Assembly: GCA_015489295.1 (NCBI GenBank)
Contig: WGAB01000061.1
Span: 1 to 7,379, forward strand
Direction of reading: 5' to 3'
From: Caldifarciminota bacterium
GTDB lineage: Bacteria > WOR-3 > Hydrothermia > WGAB01
DNA length: 7,379 nucleotides
Of this stretch, positions 1-5,698 are shown one piece after another; within the stretch, counting starts at the first letter, position 1, and each line of letters begins with the position of its first letter. The notes under the pieces are model-generated. The model was given only the letters and a program-made list of their open reading frames with translations. It did not search any database and had not been told where the DNA came from. Position numbers and translations under genes: made by a program.

Positions 1-155
1 AGAGAATCCCCTACAAAATCGGCCACTTCCTGAACTTCAGGGACCTGATAGTTATGGGCCAGGATGAGGGCCCCCTTCTTCTGTTTCCAGTGGAGCACTT
101 CTTCCTGCAAAGCACGGATCTCAGAGGAGCTGAGGGAGTCCAGTTTCGCAACCAT
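1..155 (-). CDS. nadA: Quinolinate synthase NadA, N-terminal part (cut by window edge)
   Basis: NadA is a cytoplasmic [4Fe-4S] enzyme that condenses iminoaspartate with dihydroxyacetone phosphate to make quinolinate for de novo NAD synthesis. The 51 complete residues visible here contain the family's first signature, [20 protein letters not shown] followed by S. H34 and S51 are 17 residues apart, as are the substrate-binding His and Ser known near the N-terminus of NadA enzymes. The iron-sulfur cysteines lie beyond the window. The ATG start at 155 is preceded by GGAGGT (161-166, read on the minus strand) with a 5-nt gap, a good ribosome binding site. Residues 1-28 form a short charged helix-like leader, normal for the family. 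The gene is divergent from the bamD operon. Its usual partners nadB and nadC are not visible. Identification is firm; whether the rest is intact cannot be seen. Confidence 0.93.
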   Translation of the reverse strand, partial: MVAKLDSLSSSEIRALQEEVLHWKQKKGALILAHNYQVPEVQEVADFVGDS

Positions 156-190
156 TACAAACCTCCACGGGTTTCTTGCTTAAGCCAGGA

Positions 191-220
191 AGTTTACCAA
201 TAAATCGGGTGGAATGCCAC
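191..220 (-). promoter_or_regulatory. Candidate nadA promoter
   Basis: On the minus strand, GTGGCA (215-220) matches the sigma-70 -35 box at 4 of 6 and TAAACT (191-196) matches the -10 box at 4 of 6, with an 18-bp spacer. A start near 184 would give a leader of about 28 nt that includes the GGAGGT ribosome binding site at 161-166. The -35 box sits inside a palindrome (209-228), so a repressor there would block it. This is pattern matching only; both boxes are imperfect. Confidence 0.4.
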
Positions 221-239
221 TGTTCCACGGGAGGGAACA
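209..239. promoter_or_regulatory. Overlapping palindromes between divergent nadA and bamD promoters (candidate operator)
   Basis: Two perfect 6-bp inverted repeats share their middle arm. GTGGAA (209-214) pairs with TTCCAC (223-228) across 8 nt, and TGTTCC (221-226) pairs with GGAACA (234-239) across 7 nt. This gives three alternating GGAA/TTCC half-sites about 11-12 bp apart, roughly one helical turn. The cluster covers the predicted nadA -35 box and ends just before the predicted bamD -35 box. NAD synthesis genes are often repressed by NrtR-, NiaR- or NadQ-type regulators, but I cannot match this sequence to any known motif. A binding role is inferred from symmetry and position alone. Confidence 0.4.
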
Positions 240-243
240 CCGA

Positions 244-272
244 TTGCAGCCGGGCCGGGGTGTCCTTAACAT
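244..272 (+). promoter_or_regulatory. Candidate promoter placing the start of transcription at the bamD ATG
   Basis: TTGCAG (244-249) and TAACAT (267-272, 4 of 6 to the -10 consensus) are separated by exactly 17 bp. Seven bases follow before the ATG at 280, so transcription would begin at or next to the start codon. This agrees with the absence of any Shine-Dalgarno sequence before that ATG. The -35 box is weak (TTG only). A second possible promoter, TTGCTT (176-181) with AATAAA (199-204) and a 17-bp spacer, would give a longer leader and cannot be excluded. Confidence 0.4.
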
Positions 273-279
273 TTAGCGG

Positions 280-1092
280 ATGAGACAACCAGCGCGGTGG
301 ATTCCGCTTTTAACCGTTCTCTTTGCCACTTTGCTCCTCTCGGGTTCCTCAGGCTGTGCCTGGCGTCAGCAGGCTTCGGCCAATTCGGGCACCACGCCCA
401 TGGCCCTGCTGGAACGGGCCCACCAGGCCTTCCGCCAGGGGGATTACGGCCATGCCGCTGAACTCTTCAAATCCTTTGTGTTCCGTTATCCCACAGATCC
501 CCGGGTGGATGAGGCCCAGTTCTACCTGGCCGAGAGCTATTTCCGACAGCGCGACTACGATCAGGCCATTGCCGAGTATAGTTTCCTGGTGGAGAACTTC
601 CCCCAGAGCGCTTTCCGCGAGCGGGCGGAACTCCGTATGGCCGAGGCCTACTTCCGCAAGGCGCCACCTCCGGAACTGGACCAGACCGATACCGAAACCG
701 CTATCCGGGAGTTTCGGCGATTCCTGGCCCATTATCCGAACTCGCCCCTCGCCGATACGGCCCGGCAGCTCTTGGCCCAGGCCAAGGAAAGGCTGGCCGA
801 AAAAATGCTCATTGCCATCCGAACCTATCGGAACCTGGAGGCCTGGCGGGCGGAACGCCTGTATATTCGCCTTCTGGAGCGGGAGTATCCCCAGAGCACG
901 GCCCGCTGGTGGGCCCGGTACTATCTGGCGGAGTATTACATCCAGCAGGATCAGCCGGATAGTGCCTACACGGTGATCCACGAGATCATAGAGCGGGAGC
1001 AGGATCTCCCCCCGAAACTGGTTCGGCAAACCAAAATCCTGGGGCTCAAATACGGGCTCTGGCCCTTTCGCAGGCCCCGGTCGTCTTCGTAA
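280..1092 (+). CDS. bamD: BamD-like outer membrane assembly lipoprotein with TPR repeats
   Basis: BamD is the TPR lipoprotein of the BAM complex, held on the periplasmic face of the outer membrane, where it helps insert beta-barrel proteins. The 270-residue product starts with a lipoprotein signal: Arg/Arg n-region, hydrophobic residues 8-20, then SGSSGC with the candidate lipidated Cys at 26 (the lipobox has Ser instead of Leu at -3). From about residue 40 there are tandem TPR units with typical BamD phrases: ALLERAHQAFRQGDY, FRYPTDPRVDEAQFYLAESY, DYDQAIAEYSFLVENFPQS, FRRFLAHYPNSPLADTA and LLEREYPQSTARWWARYYLA. The length is usual for the family. An in-frame TAG at 274 makes ATG 280 the first start; no Shine-Dalgarno precedes it. 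The OmpA-family gene follows after 15 nt, so the two are probably co-transcribed, pairing an assembly factor with a likely client. It could be a different TPR lipoprotein (YfiO/YbgF-like), but BamD is the best fit. Confidence 0.85.
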   Translation: MRQPARWIPLLTVLFATLLLSGSSGCAWRQQASANSGTTPMALLERAHQAFRQGDYGHAAELFKSFVFRYPTDPRVDEAQFYLAESYFRQRDYDQAIAEYSFLVENFPQSAFRERAELRMAEAYFRKAPPPELDQTDTETAIREFRRFLAHYPNSPLADTARQLLAQAKERLAEKMLIAIRTYRNLEAWRAERLYIRLLEREYPQSTARWWARYYLAEYYIQQDQPDSAYTVIHEIIEREQDLPPKLVRQTKILGLKYGLWPFRRPRSSS

Positions 1093-1097
1093 ACCGC

Positions 1098-1105
1098 AAA
1101 GGAGG
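1098..1105 (+). promoter_or_regulatory. Strong ribosome binding site that favours the second ATG
   Basis: AAAGGAGG is an almost perfect Shine-Dalgarno. It ends only 2 nt before the ATG at 1108 but 5 nt before the ATG at 1111, so initiation at 1111 is more likely. The choice changes the protein by one Met. Confidence 0.75.
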
Positions 1106-1110
1106 GCATG

Positions 1111-2985
1111 ATGCAAGGTTTTCTGTTGGTGGGCCTTTTGTTGACTTCTCCTGGGCAGTGGCCCCTACGAGGCCTCCATCAGGTGTATACGGCTTCCACC
1201 GAAGGCCCCCGGGTGCTGAGTCTAAATGTCCTCGGGCTGGAAGCCTTCGTTAAGAGCCAGAGCGTGGAGGGACTGCGGCGCGGTCTCCCGGCAAAGGGCA
1301 CGGATTACCTGTTTGCAGCGGATCTTCGGATGGGCCTGGGGTTCTCCTGGAACGCCTATCTGGAACAGGCCGTGGGTGTGACCTTTTCCGGCGACGCTGT
1401 GTACACCGATGACAATGTGTACCAGATTCCCACCGCCTCGGGCGACACCCTCCAGCACCACAATGTCAACAAAGCCTCCTATGGCTTCGGGGATCTGTAC
1501 CTGGCCGCCAAATTTTCCCTGCCCTATCGGAATCTGCTCTATGGGGCGGTAATGCCGGAACTCTGGGTTCCCCTGGGCTCCAGGACCTTTCGGGATTCTT
1601 CCAGTCTTCAACGGAGCAAGTACCCGTGGATGTATCAGGGCGGATACTACCGGCGATTTGCCGCCGATCATGTGGTGCCTGGCGTGCGTCTGCTGTTGAG
1701 CCTGCAGCCCAGGGACTACTGGGGTCTGCACCTGAACTTCGGATACCGGGGAAGCCGCCTGGGTTCGGAGACCGCCCTGTTCCTGTACGGAGCGGGCCTG
1801 GAGTTCAACCTGGGACAGGTGTCGCTGTTCCTGGAGGACTACACCGAGCGGCTCACCGGTTCAGCGGCCCGTGCCCGGTACGGCGACGGCTATGGCGTGG
1901 CATCCTTCGGATTCCGGAGCGGCCGTTTTCCCGGAGGACAGTTCCAGTTGTACGGTTTCATGGTGCATCAGCACCGGGAGGTGGCCGACACGATTCCCAC
2001 CCTCTGGCCCAGTTTTACGCCCGACTTCGGGGTGGGGATGACCTTTGTGTTCGGCCATTCCTTCTTCAAGCCCGGCCCCGTGGAGATGCCGGTGAAGCCG
2101 GTGGTGACCCCCACCGGTTCCCTGGCCGGTGTGGTGACCGATGCCTCCTCGTTGCAACCCCTGGCTGCCAAGGTCTCGCTCCTGAAACCGGCCCAGGCCC
2201 TGGAAACCCTGGCCGATTCCCAAACCGGCCAGTACCGCTTTGACTCGGTGCCCGCAGGCCTCTATACCCTGCGGGCCACCTACCCGGGCTACGAGCCGGT
2301 GGTGCTTTCCGTTGTGATCAAGCCGGGTGAAGAGATCATGCGGGACCTGGCCCTGACCCCCAAAAAGGAGGAGGCTCCGGCCACCGGGGTGATCACCGGT
2401 CGGGTGTTTGACCAGAAGACCCAGGAGCCCGTGTACGCCCGGATCTCCTTCGTGGGCACAGAGATCGCTCCGGTTTATACGGATTCCTCCACAGGGGTGT
2501 TCCGGGTGGAGGTCCCGGCCGGGACCTATGCCCTCAAGATAGAGGCCCCCGGGTACATTCCCACGGGCCGACCCGTGGTTGTGAAACCGGGGCAGCCGGT
2601 GATCCTGGATGTGGGCCTCCTCAAGAAAGGGACCCACCTGGTGTTCCAGAACATCTACTTCGCCCCGGGCAGTGCCCGGCTGGATCCCTCCTCCTATCCG
2701 GCCCTGGACCAGATCGTGCAGCTTCTGAAGGAGAACCCCACGGTGATCGTGGAAATCCAGGGCCACACCGACAACACTGGCAGCCTGGCCCTCAATATGA
2801 AACTCTCGCAACAGCGTGCCGAGGCGGTCAAACAGTACCTGGTGGAGCACGGCATTGAGGAGGACCGGCTGATTGCCAAGGGCTACGGCCCCAAGAAGCC
2901 CATTGCACCCAACGACACGCCGGAGAACCGGGCCAAGAACCGCCGCGTGGAAATCGTGGTGCTGGGCGAGAAACTGCAGCCTTGA
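1111..2985 (+). CDS. OmpA-family outer membrane protein: beta-barrel, two carboxypeptidase-regulatory-like domains, peptidoglycan-binding C-terminus
   Basis: This is a 624-residue surface or periplasmic structural protein. A hydrophobic leader (about 2-18) lacks basic residues and a clear cleavage motif, so export is inferred mainly from the rest. Residues about 29-317 are rich in alternating aromatic/Gly strands (such as YGFGDLYLAAKFSLPY, FGVGMTFVFG), typical of an outer membrane beta-barrel. Two CarboxypepD_reg-like beta-sandwich domains follow at about 337-416 and 427-503, each with the pattern G.V.D......A.V......TD..G.Y.....AG.Y.L......GY. The C-terminus (about 511-619) is an OmpA domain with IYFAPGSARL, IQGHTDNTGS and NRRVEI. 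D554 and R569 are spaced 15 apart, like the Asp/Arg pair that binds diaminopimelate of peptidoglycan in OmpA. It lies 15 nt after bamD and shares a TTGA overlap with the dipeptidase gene. Domain calls are firm; the barrel's pore or ligand is unknown. Confidence 0.88.
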   Translation: MQGFLLVGLLLTSPGQWPLRGLHQVYTASTEGPRVLSLNVLGLEAFVKSQSVEGLRRGLPAKGTDYLFAADLRMGLGFSWNAYLEQAVGVTFSGDAVYTDDNVYQIPTASGDTLQHHNVNKASYGFGDLYLAAKFSLPYRNLLYGAVMPELWVPLGSRTFRDSSSLQRSKYPWMYQGGYYRRFAADHVVPGVRLLLSLQPRDYWGLHLNFGYRGSRLGSETALFLYGAGLEFNLGQVSLFLEDYTERLTGSAARARYGDGYGVASFGFRSGRFPGGQFQLYGFMVHQHREVADTIPTLWPSFTPDFGVGMTFVFGHSFFKPGPVEMPVKPVVTPTGSLAGVVTDASSLQPLAAKVSLLKPAQALETLADSQTGQYRFDSVPAGLYTLRATYPGYEPVVLSVVIKPGEEIMRDLALTPKKEEAPATGVITGRVFDQKTQEPVYARISFVGTEIAPVYTDSSTGVFRVEVPAGTYALKIEAPGYIPTGRPVVVKPGQPVILDVGLLKKGTHLVFQNIYFAPGSARLDPSSYPALDQIVQLLKENPTVIVEIQGHTDNTGSLALNMKLSQQRAEAVKQYLVEHGIEEDRLIAKGYGPKKPIAPNDTPENRAKNRRVEIVVLGEKLQP

Positions 2986-3953
2986 TCCCGATCTTTGACC
3001 TGCATCAGGACCTGATTACGGTCCTGCGGATCCAGAACTTTGACCCCTGGAGCGGGCAGGGCACCTACGCTGGCCACGGCAACCTGCAACGCCTGAAGCA
3101 GAGCGGCTACAAGCTGGTGGTGCAGGCGGCGTTCTCGCTCCAGCGCTACTGGGGCGAGTATCTCACCGAGAACCCGGTGCTCCAGGCCCTGCGGGCCGCC
3201 GAGCGTCTTCACGAACTCGTAGAGACCTACCCCGACCAGCTGGTGCTGGTGAAAAACCGCCACGACCTGGAAACCCTGATGCAGGGCGATCGCCTGGGAT
3301 TTCTGCTGGCCTATGAGGGCCTGTACGGGGTGGAGGATCGCTGGACCCTTAGAGCCCTGTACCGGGCCGGGTTCCGGATCCTGGGCCTCACCTGGAATGT
3401 GTCCAACCTGGTGGCCACCGGGGCCTGGGATTCCGTGGACCGGGGTCTTTCGGGGTTGGGGCGTGACCTCTTACAGCGGGCCGACGAACTGGGATTCCTG
3501 CTGGACCTGGCCCATGCATCCCCCAAAACCTACGACGAGGTGCTGGCCCTTCCCCTGAAACGGCCGCCCCTGGTTTCCCATACCGGAGTCCTGCCGGAGG
3601 CCCCACAAACACCCCGCAACATTTCCCTGGAGCGGGCCCGGCAGGTGGTACAGCGGGGCGGCATCGTGGGGCTGGCGCTGGCCAAACTGTTCTTTGAAGA
3701 TCCGAACACCACCATAGAGGAGGTGGCCGGACGGGTGCAACTCCTGCTGCAGGAGATCCCGGAAGGGGTGGCCTCAGGTTCGGATTTCTTCGGGTTCGGG
3801 CCCAAGGATACCATTGAGGGGCTGGAAGGCGTGGAAGGCCTGCGGAACCTGGAACAGGTGCTGCGCCGCCAGGGGGTTTCCGAAGACGCGCTGGCAAACT
3901 ACCTATATCGCAACGCCCTCAGGTACCTTCGGGCTTATCTTCCCGAGGCGTAG
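2982..3953 (+). CDS. Peptidase family M19 (membrane/renal dipeptidase-like) metal-dependent dipeptidase
   Basis: M19 enzymes are binuclear zinc hydrolases with a TIM-barrel fold that cleave dipeptides, some with D-residues. All the expected active-site positions can be seen in the 323-residue product: H8 and D10 in DLHQDL, bridging E112 in YEGLYG, H178 in LLDLAHAS, H200 in LVSHTG, substrate-binding R212 in TPRN and the catalytic-type D268 in GSDF. There is no signal peptide, so the enzyme is probably cytoplasmic. It is somewhat short for the family. The start is TTG at 2982, whose last bases form the TGA stop of the OmpA gene (TTGA overlap). This start places HxD near the N-terminus as in relatives and suggests translational coupling. 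Its 3' end overlaps the convergent pilT by 35 nt. The substrate is unknown; turnover of wall-derived dipeptides would suit the envelope neighbours but is inference. Confidence 0.9.
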   Translation: MIPIFDLHQDLITVLRIQNFDPWSGQGTYAGHGNLQRLKQSGYKLVVQAAFSLQRYWGEYLTENPVLQALRAAERLHELVETYPDQLVLVKNRHDLETLMQGDRLGFLLAYEGLYGVEDRWTLRALYRAGFRILGLTWNVSNLVATGAWDSVDRGLSGLGRDLLQRADELGFLLDLAHASPKTYDEVLALPLKRPPLVSHTGVLPEAPQTPRNISLERARQVVQRGGIVGLALAKLFFEDPNTTIEEVAGRVQLLLQEIPEGVASGSDFFGFGPKDTIEGLEGVEGLRNLEQVLRRQGVSEDALANYLYRNALRYLRAYLPEA

Positions 3954-5112
3954 GAGATTCGGGGTAGGCCGAACGCGAGTTTTGGCGTCGTGCTTCCTCG
4001 GCCATGGCATCAAAGTATCCCCACATGGCGCCGTCCATCCCCCGGGAGATGCCCTGCATCCGCATGGCCAGGACTTCGGGTTGATTGGCCTGTTCCAGCG
4101 CCGTTTCCCGCGTGATGAGGCCCCGGCGCCACAGGTAATACAGCGACTGGTCAAAGGTCTGCATGCCGTAGGGCACCACCCCTTCGGCGATGGCCTGGGG
4201 AATTTCCAGGGTCTTTTCGGGGTCCCGAATCAGTTCCCGGATCCGGGCGTTGACCACCATGATCTCCACGGCCGGCACCAGGCCCTGGCCGTCGGCCCGG
4301 GGCACCAGCCGCTGGGAGATCACCGCCCGGAGCACGGAGGAGAGTTGCACCCGCACCTGCTCCTGCTGGCTGGCCGGGAACACGCTGATGATGCGGTTCA
4401 GGGTTTCCTTGGCGTCCATGGTGTGGAGGGTGGAAAACACCAGGTGCCCGGTTTCCGCTGCGATCAGGGCGGTAGCGATGGTTTCCAGGTCCCGCATTTC
4501 CCCTACCATGATGACATTGGGGTCCTGGCGCAGGGCTTCCTTGAGGCCGGAGAGGAAGGACAGGGTGTCTTCCCCCACCTCCCGTTGTGAGATGAGGGCC
4601 TTGTCCTCGGTGAGCACATACTCAATGGGGTCCTCAATAGTGATGATGGTCACCGCCTTGTGATGGTTGATGTAGTCCAGCAGTGCCGCGAGAGTGGTGG
4701 ATTTGCCGGTGCCCGCCACGCCGGTGACCAGGATCAGCCCCCGTTCCTCCAGGGCCAGGCGTTTTAACTGGGGAGGCAGGTTGAGTTCCTCCACGGTGCG
4801 AATCTTGAGGGAAATAAGCCGCACGGCCATGGCCAGGGTGCCCATCTGGTAATAGGCGTTGACCCGGTATCGGCCGTAGTTTTCAATGGCCACCGAAAAG
4901 TCGGCCACCCGTTCGCGCCGCAATCGGTCCTTGTGGCGGGCCCGAGCAATGGTGTCAAAGGCCTGCAGCAGTTGCTTCTGGGTAAGAGGTGGGTGGTCTT
5001 CCAGGGGCTGGAGACGGCCGCTGAGACGAAAATACGGGGGTTTCCCTACCTTCAGATGGATGTCCGAAGCACCTTGTCGGGCCGCCTCTTTGAAGAGTTC
5101 TATGATGTCCAT
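3919..5112 (-). CDS. pilT: PilT/PilU-family type IV pilus retraction ATPase
   Basis: This hexameric cytoplasmic ATPase of the GspE/PilT superfamily normally drives pilus retraction for twitching motility or DNA uptake. The 397-residue product has an N-terminal PAS-like part (MDIIELFKEAARQGASDIHL) and the core motifs in order: Walker A GVAGTGKST (131-139), Asp box TIEDPIEYV (158-166), Walker B VGEMRDLET with catalytic E205, and His box STLHT (227-231). The Walker A reads GVAG rather than the usual GPTG/GATG. The C-terminal stretch RDPEKTLEIPQAIAEG then YGMQTFDQSL resembles PilU and PilT-like paralogues more than canonical PilT, so the symbol is a family label. Residues 371-397 are a charged, proline-rich tail. 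The ATG at 5112 is chosen because PilT proteins begin exactly this way; an open frame continues upstream to 5376 but crosses both predicted promoters. No other pilus gene is nearby. The 3' end overlaps the dipeptidase gene tail to tail. Confidence 0.88.
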   Translation of the reverse strand: MDIIELFKEAARQGASDIHLKVGKPPYFRLSGRLQPLEDHPPLTQKQLLQAFDTIARARHKDRLRRERVADFSVAIENYGRYRVNAYYQMGTLAMAVRLISLKIRTVEELNLPPQLKRLALEERGLILVTGVAGTGKSTTLAALLDYINHHKAVTIITIEDPIEYVLTEDKALISQREVGEDTLSFLSGLKEALRQDPNVIMVGEMRDLETIATALIAAETGHLVFSTLHTMDAKETLNRIISVFPASQQEQVRVQLSSVLRAVISQRLVPRADGQGLVPAVEIMVVNARIRELIRDPEKTLEIPQAIAEGVVPYGMQTFDQSLYYLWRRGLITRETALEQANQPEVLAMRMQGISRGMDGAMWGYFDAMAEEARRQNSRSAYPESPTPREDKPEGT

Positions 5113-5123
5113 CGGCCCTTTGG

Positions 5124-5152
5124 ATACTAAACCACGCTCTCCGGCTTTGCAA
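5124..5152 (-). promoter_or_regulatory. Candidate pilT promoter, almost abutting the start codon
   Basis: On the minus strand, TTGCAA (5147-5152, 4-5 of 6 to the -35 box) and TAGTAT (5124-5129, 4 of 6 to the -10 box) are exactly 17 bp apart. Transcription would start near 5117, leaving a leader of only about 5 nt before the ATG at 5112. The AAAGGG just upstream of the ATG is too close and too weak to be a normal ribosome binding site. Confidence 0.5.
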
Positions 5153-5178
5153 CGCTTTCTTCCTGAAAGGCATGAAGT

Positions 5179-5207
5179 TTGCGAAGACCATAGAGGGGGC
5201 GTATATT
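5179..5207 (+). promoter_or_regulatory. Sigma-70-type promoter of the first small membrane protein gene
   Basis: TTGCGA (5179-5184, 4 of 6) and TATATT (5202-5207, 5 of 6) have a 17-bp spacer. The predicted start near 5214 gives a leader of about 37 nt that contains a perfect ribosome binding site. It is back to back with the pilT promoter. This is the best-looking promoter in the window. Confidence 0.6.
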
Positions 5208-5232
5208 TTGAGCGCCGGTGTTGCGAAGAACA
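5179..5232 (+). repeat. Direct repeat flanking the promoter -10 box
   Basis: TTGCGAAGACCA (5179-5190) and TTGCGAAGAACA (5221-5232) match at 11 of 12 bases and are 42 bp apart, about four helical turns. The first contains the -35 box and the second lies just after the predicted transcription start. It could be a pair of regulator half-sites or chance similarity. Confidence 0.35.
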
Positions 5233-5237
5233 ACGAA

Positions 5238-5244
5238 AAGGAGG
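5238..5244 (+). promoter_or_regulatory. Consensus ribosome binding site fixing the start at 5251
   Basis: AAGGAGG lies 6 nt before ATG 5251, the ideal arrangement. It rules out the in-frame upstream ATG at 5218, which would place this sequence inside the coding region. Confidence 0.85.
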
Positions 5245-5250
5245 TTTGCG

Positions 5251-5637
5251 ATGAGGAAGTTTGGGTTGGCGATGGCGACCGGCGTGCTGGCCGCGGGGCT
5301 GCTTCTTAATCCCGTGGCAGCGATGGCCCAGAGCATGCAGGAGGTCTGTGTCCAGGCCCAGATGGATGCCCAGCACGATGTGAACAAAGGCTTGTGGATG
5401 GCGGCAGGGTTCTTCTTCGGACTCCTCGGGATTGGGGCGGCCTATGTGCTGGAGCCCGATCCGCCGGCCAGCAGGCTGGTGGGCAAGAGCCCGGAGTATG
5501 TAGCCACCTACACGGATTGCTACAGGGACGCCGGCCGTGATGTGCAGGTGAAGGGAGCGATCACGGGGTGTGTGATCGGGAGCCTGCTGTATGTGGCCTG
5601 GTACGGATGCTGTGTGATCGCCAGTTTGGGCGGCTGA
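5251..5637 (+). CDS. Small exported two-helix membrane protein of unknown function, paralogue 1
   Basis: I do not recognise a function for this 128-residue protein. It has a clean signal peptide (MRKFGLAMATGVLAAGLLL, cleavage likely after AMA at 26). A short extracytoplasmic segment with C33 follows, then a Gly-rich transmembrane helix (about 49-67), a polar loop (68-103) and a second helix (about 104-126). The loop carries EPDPPA, LVGKSPEYV and YTDC with C90; C107 begins the second helix. By the positive-inside rule, the basic loop should face the cytoplasm, with both mature ends outside. The next gene is a tandem paralogue: about 55 of 80 aligned core residues are identical, including an unbroken 22-residue block over helix 1 and the EPDPPA turn, and three cysteines are shared. 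It has its own strong promoter and ribosome binding site and is followed by an intrinsic terminator, so it is probably well expressed as a single gene. Similar small proteins may exist in FCB bacteria, but I cannot search. Confidence 0.85.
   Translation: MRKFGLAMATGVLAAGLLLNPVAAMAQSMQEVCVQAQMDAQHDVNKGLWMAAGFFFGLLGIGAAYVLEPDPPASRLVGKSPEYVATYTDCYRDAGRDVQVKGAITGCVIGSLLYVAWYGCCVIASLGG
5428..5453 (+). repeat. Exact 26-bp repeat shared by the two paralogues (second copy 5873-5898)
   Basis: The 26 bases coding for the end of helix 1 are identical in both small membrane protein genes, 445 bp apart. After one synonymous G/A change, the next 14 bases (cccgatccgccggc) match too. This is DNA-level evidence of tandem duplication or gene conversion, and the direct orientation makes the pair a possible site of recombinational loss or gain. 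Confidence 0.85.
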
Positions 5638-5655
5638 CGGGATCTGTTGGCTTGA

Positions 5656-5692
5656 CCTGCCCCTCCCGGTGTCGGGAGGGGCAGGCGTTTTT
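5656..5692 (+). terminator. Intrinsic terminator after the first small membrane protein gene
   Basis: The arms CCTGCCCCTCCCG (5656-5668) and CGGGAGGGGCAGG (5673-5685) form a perfect 13-bp GC-rich stem with a GTGT loop, followed by CG and five T's (5688-5692). It starts 19 nt after the stop of the first paralogue and ends only 6 nt before the GTG proposed as start of the second. It is strong enough to separate the two, or may work as a partial attenuator for the downstream operon. Confidence 0.9.
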
Positions 5693-5698
5693 CTGACC

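Noticed and set aside
1861..2850. Minus-strand open frame of 329 codons opposite the OmpA gene
   Set aside because: It lies fully inside the OmpA-family coding sequence; the His/Gly-rich translation has no domain pattern.
3927..3948. Hairpin (CTTCGGG / CCCGAGG) in the convergent overlap as a bidirectional terminator
   Set aside because: The 7-bp stem has a G-T pair and an 8-nt loop, and no T-tract follows on either strand.
3814..4590. Long plus-strand open frame opposite pilT
   Set aside because: It is antisense to a gene with every PilT motif and its translation shows no recognisable domain; it is a GC-rich shadow frame.
5218..5250. Upstream ATG for the first small membrane protein
   Set aside because: The consensus AAGGAGG lies between it and ATG 5251, and only the 5251 start gives a proper signal peptide.
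5113..5376. N-terminal extension of pilT to an upstream start
   Set aside because: It would cross both divergent promoters and the next gene's ribosome binding site and signal peptide; PilT proteins normally begin at the MDIIELF position.
5669..5698. GTG 5669 as start of paralogue 2
   Set aside because: It lies in the loop of the terminator hairpin and adds residues not present in paralogue 1.
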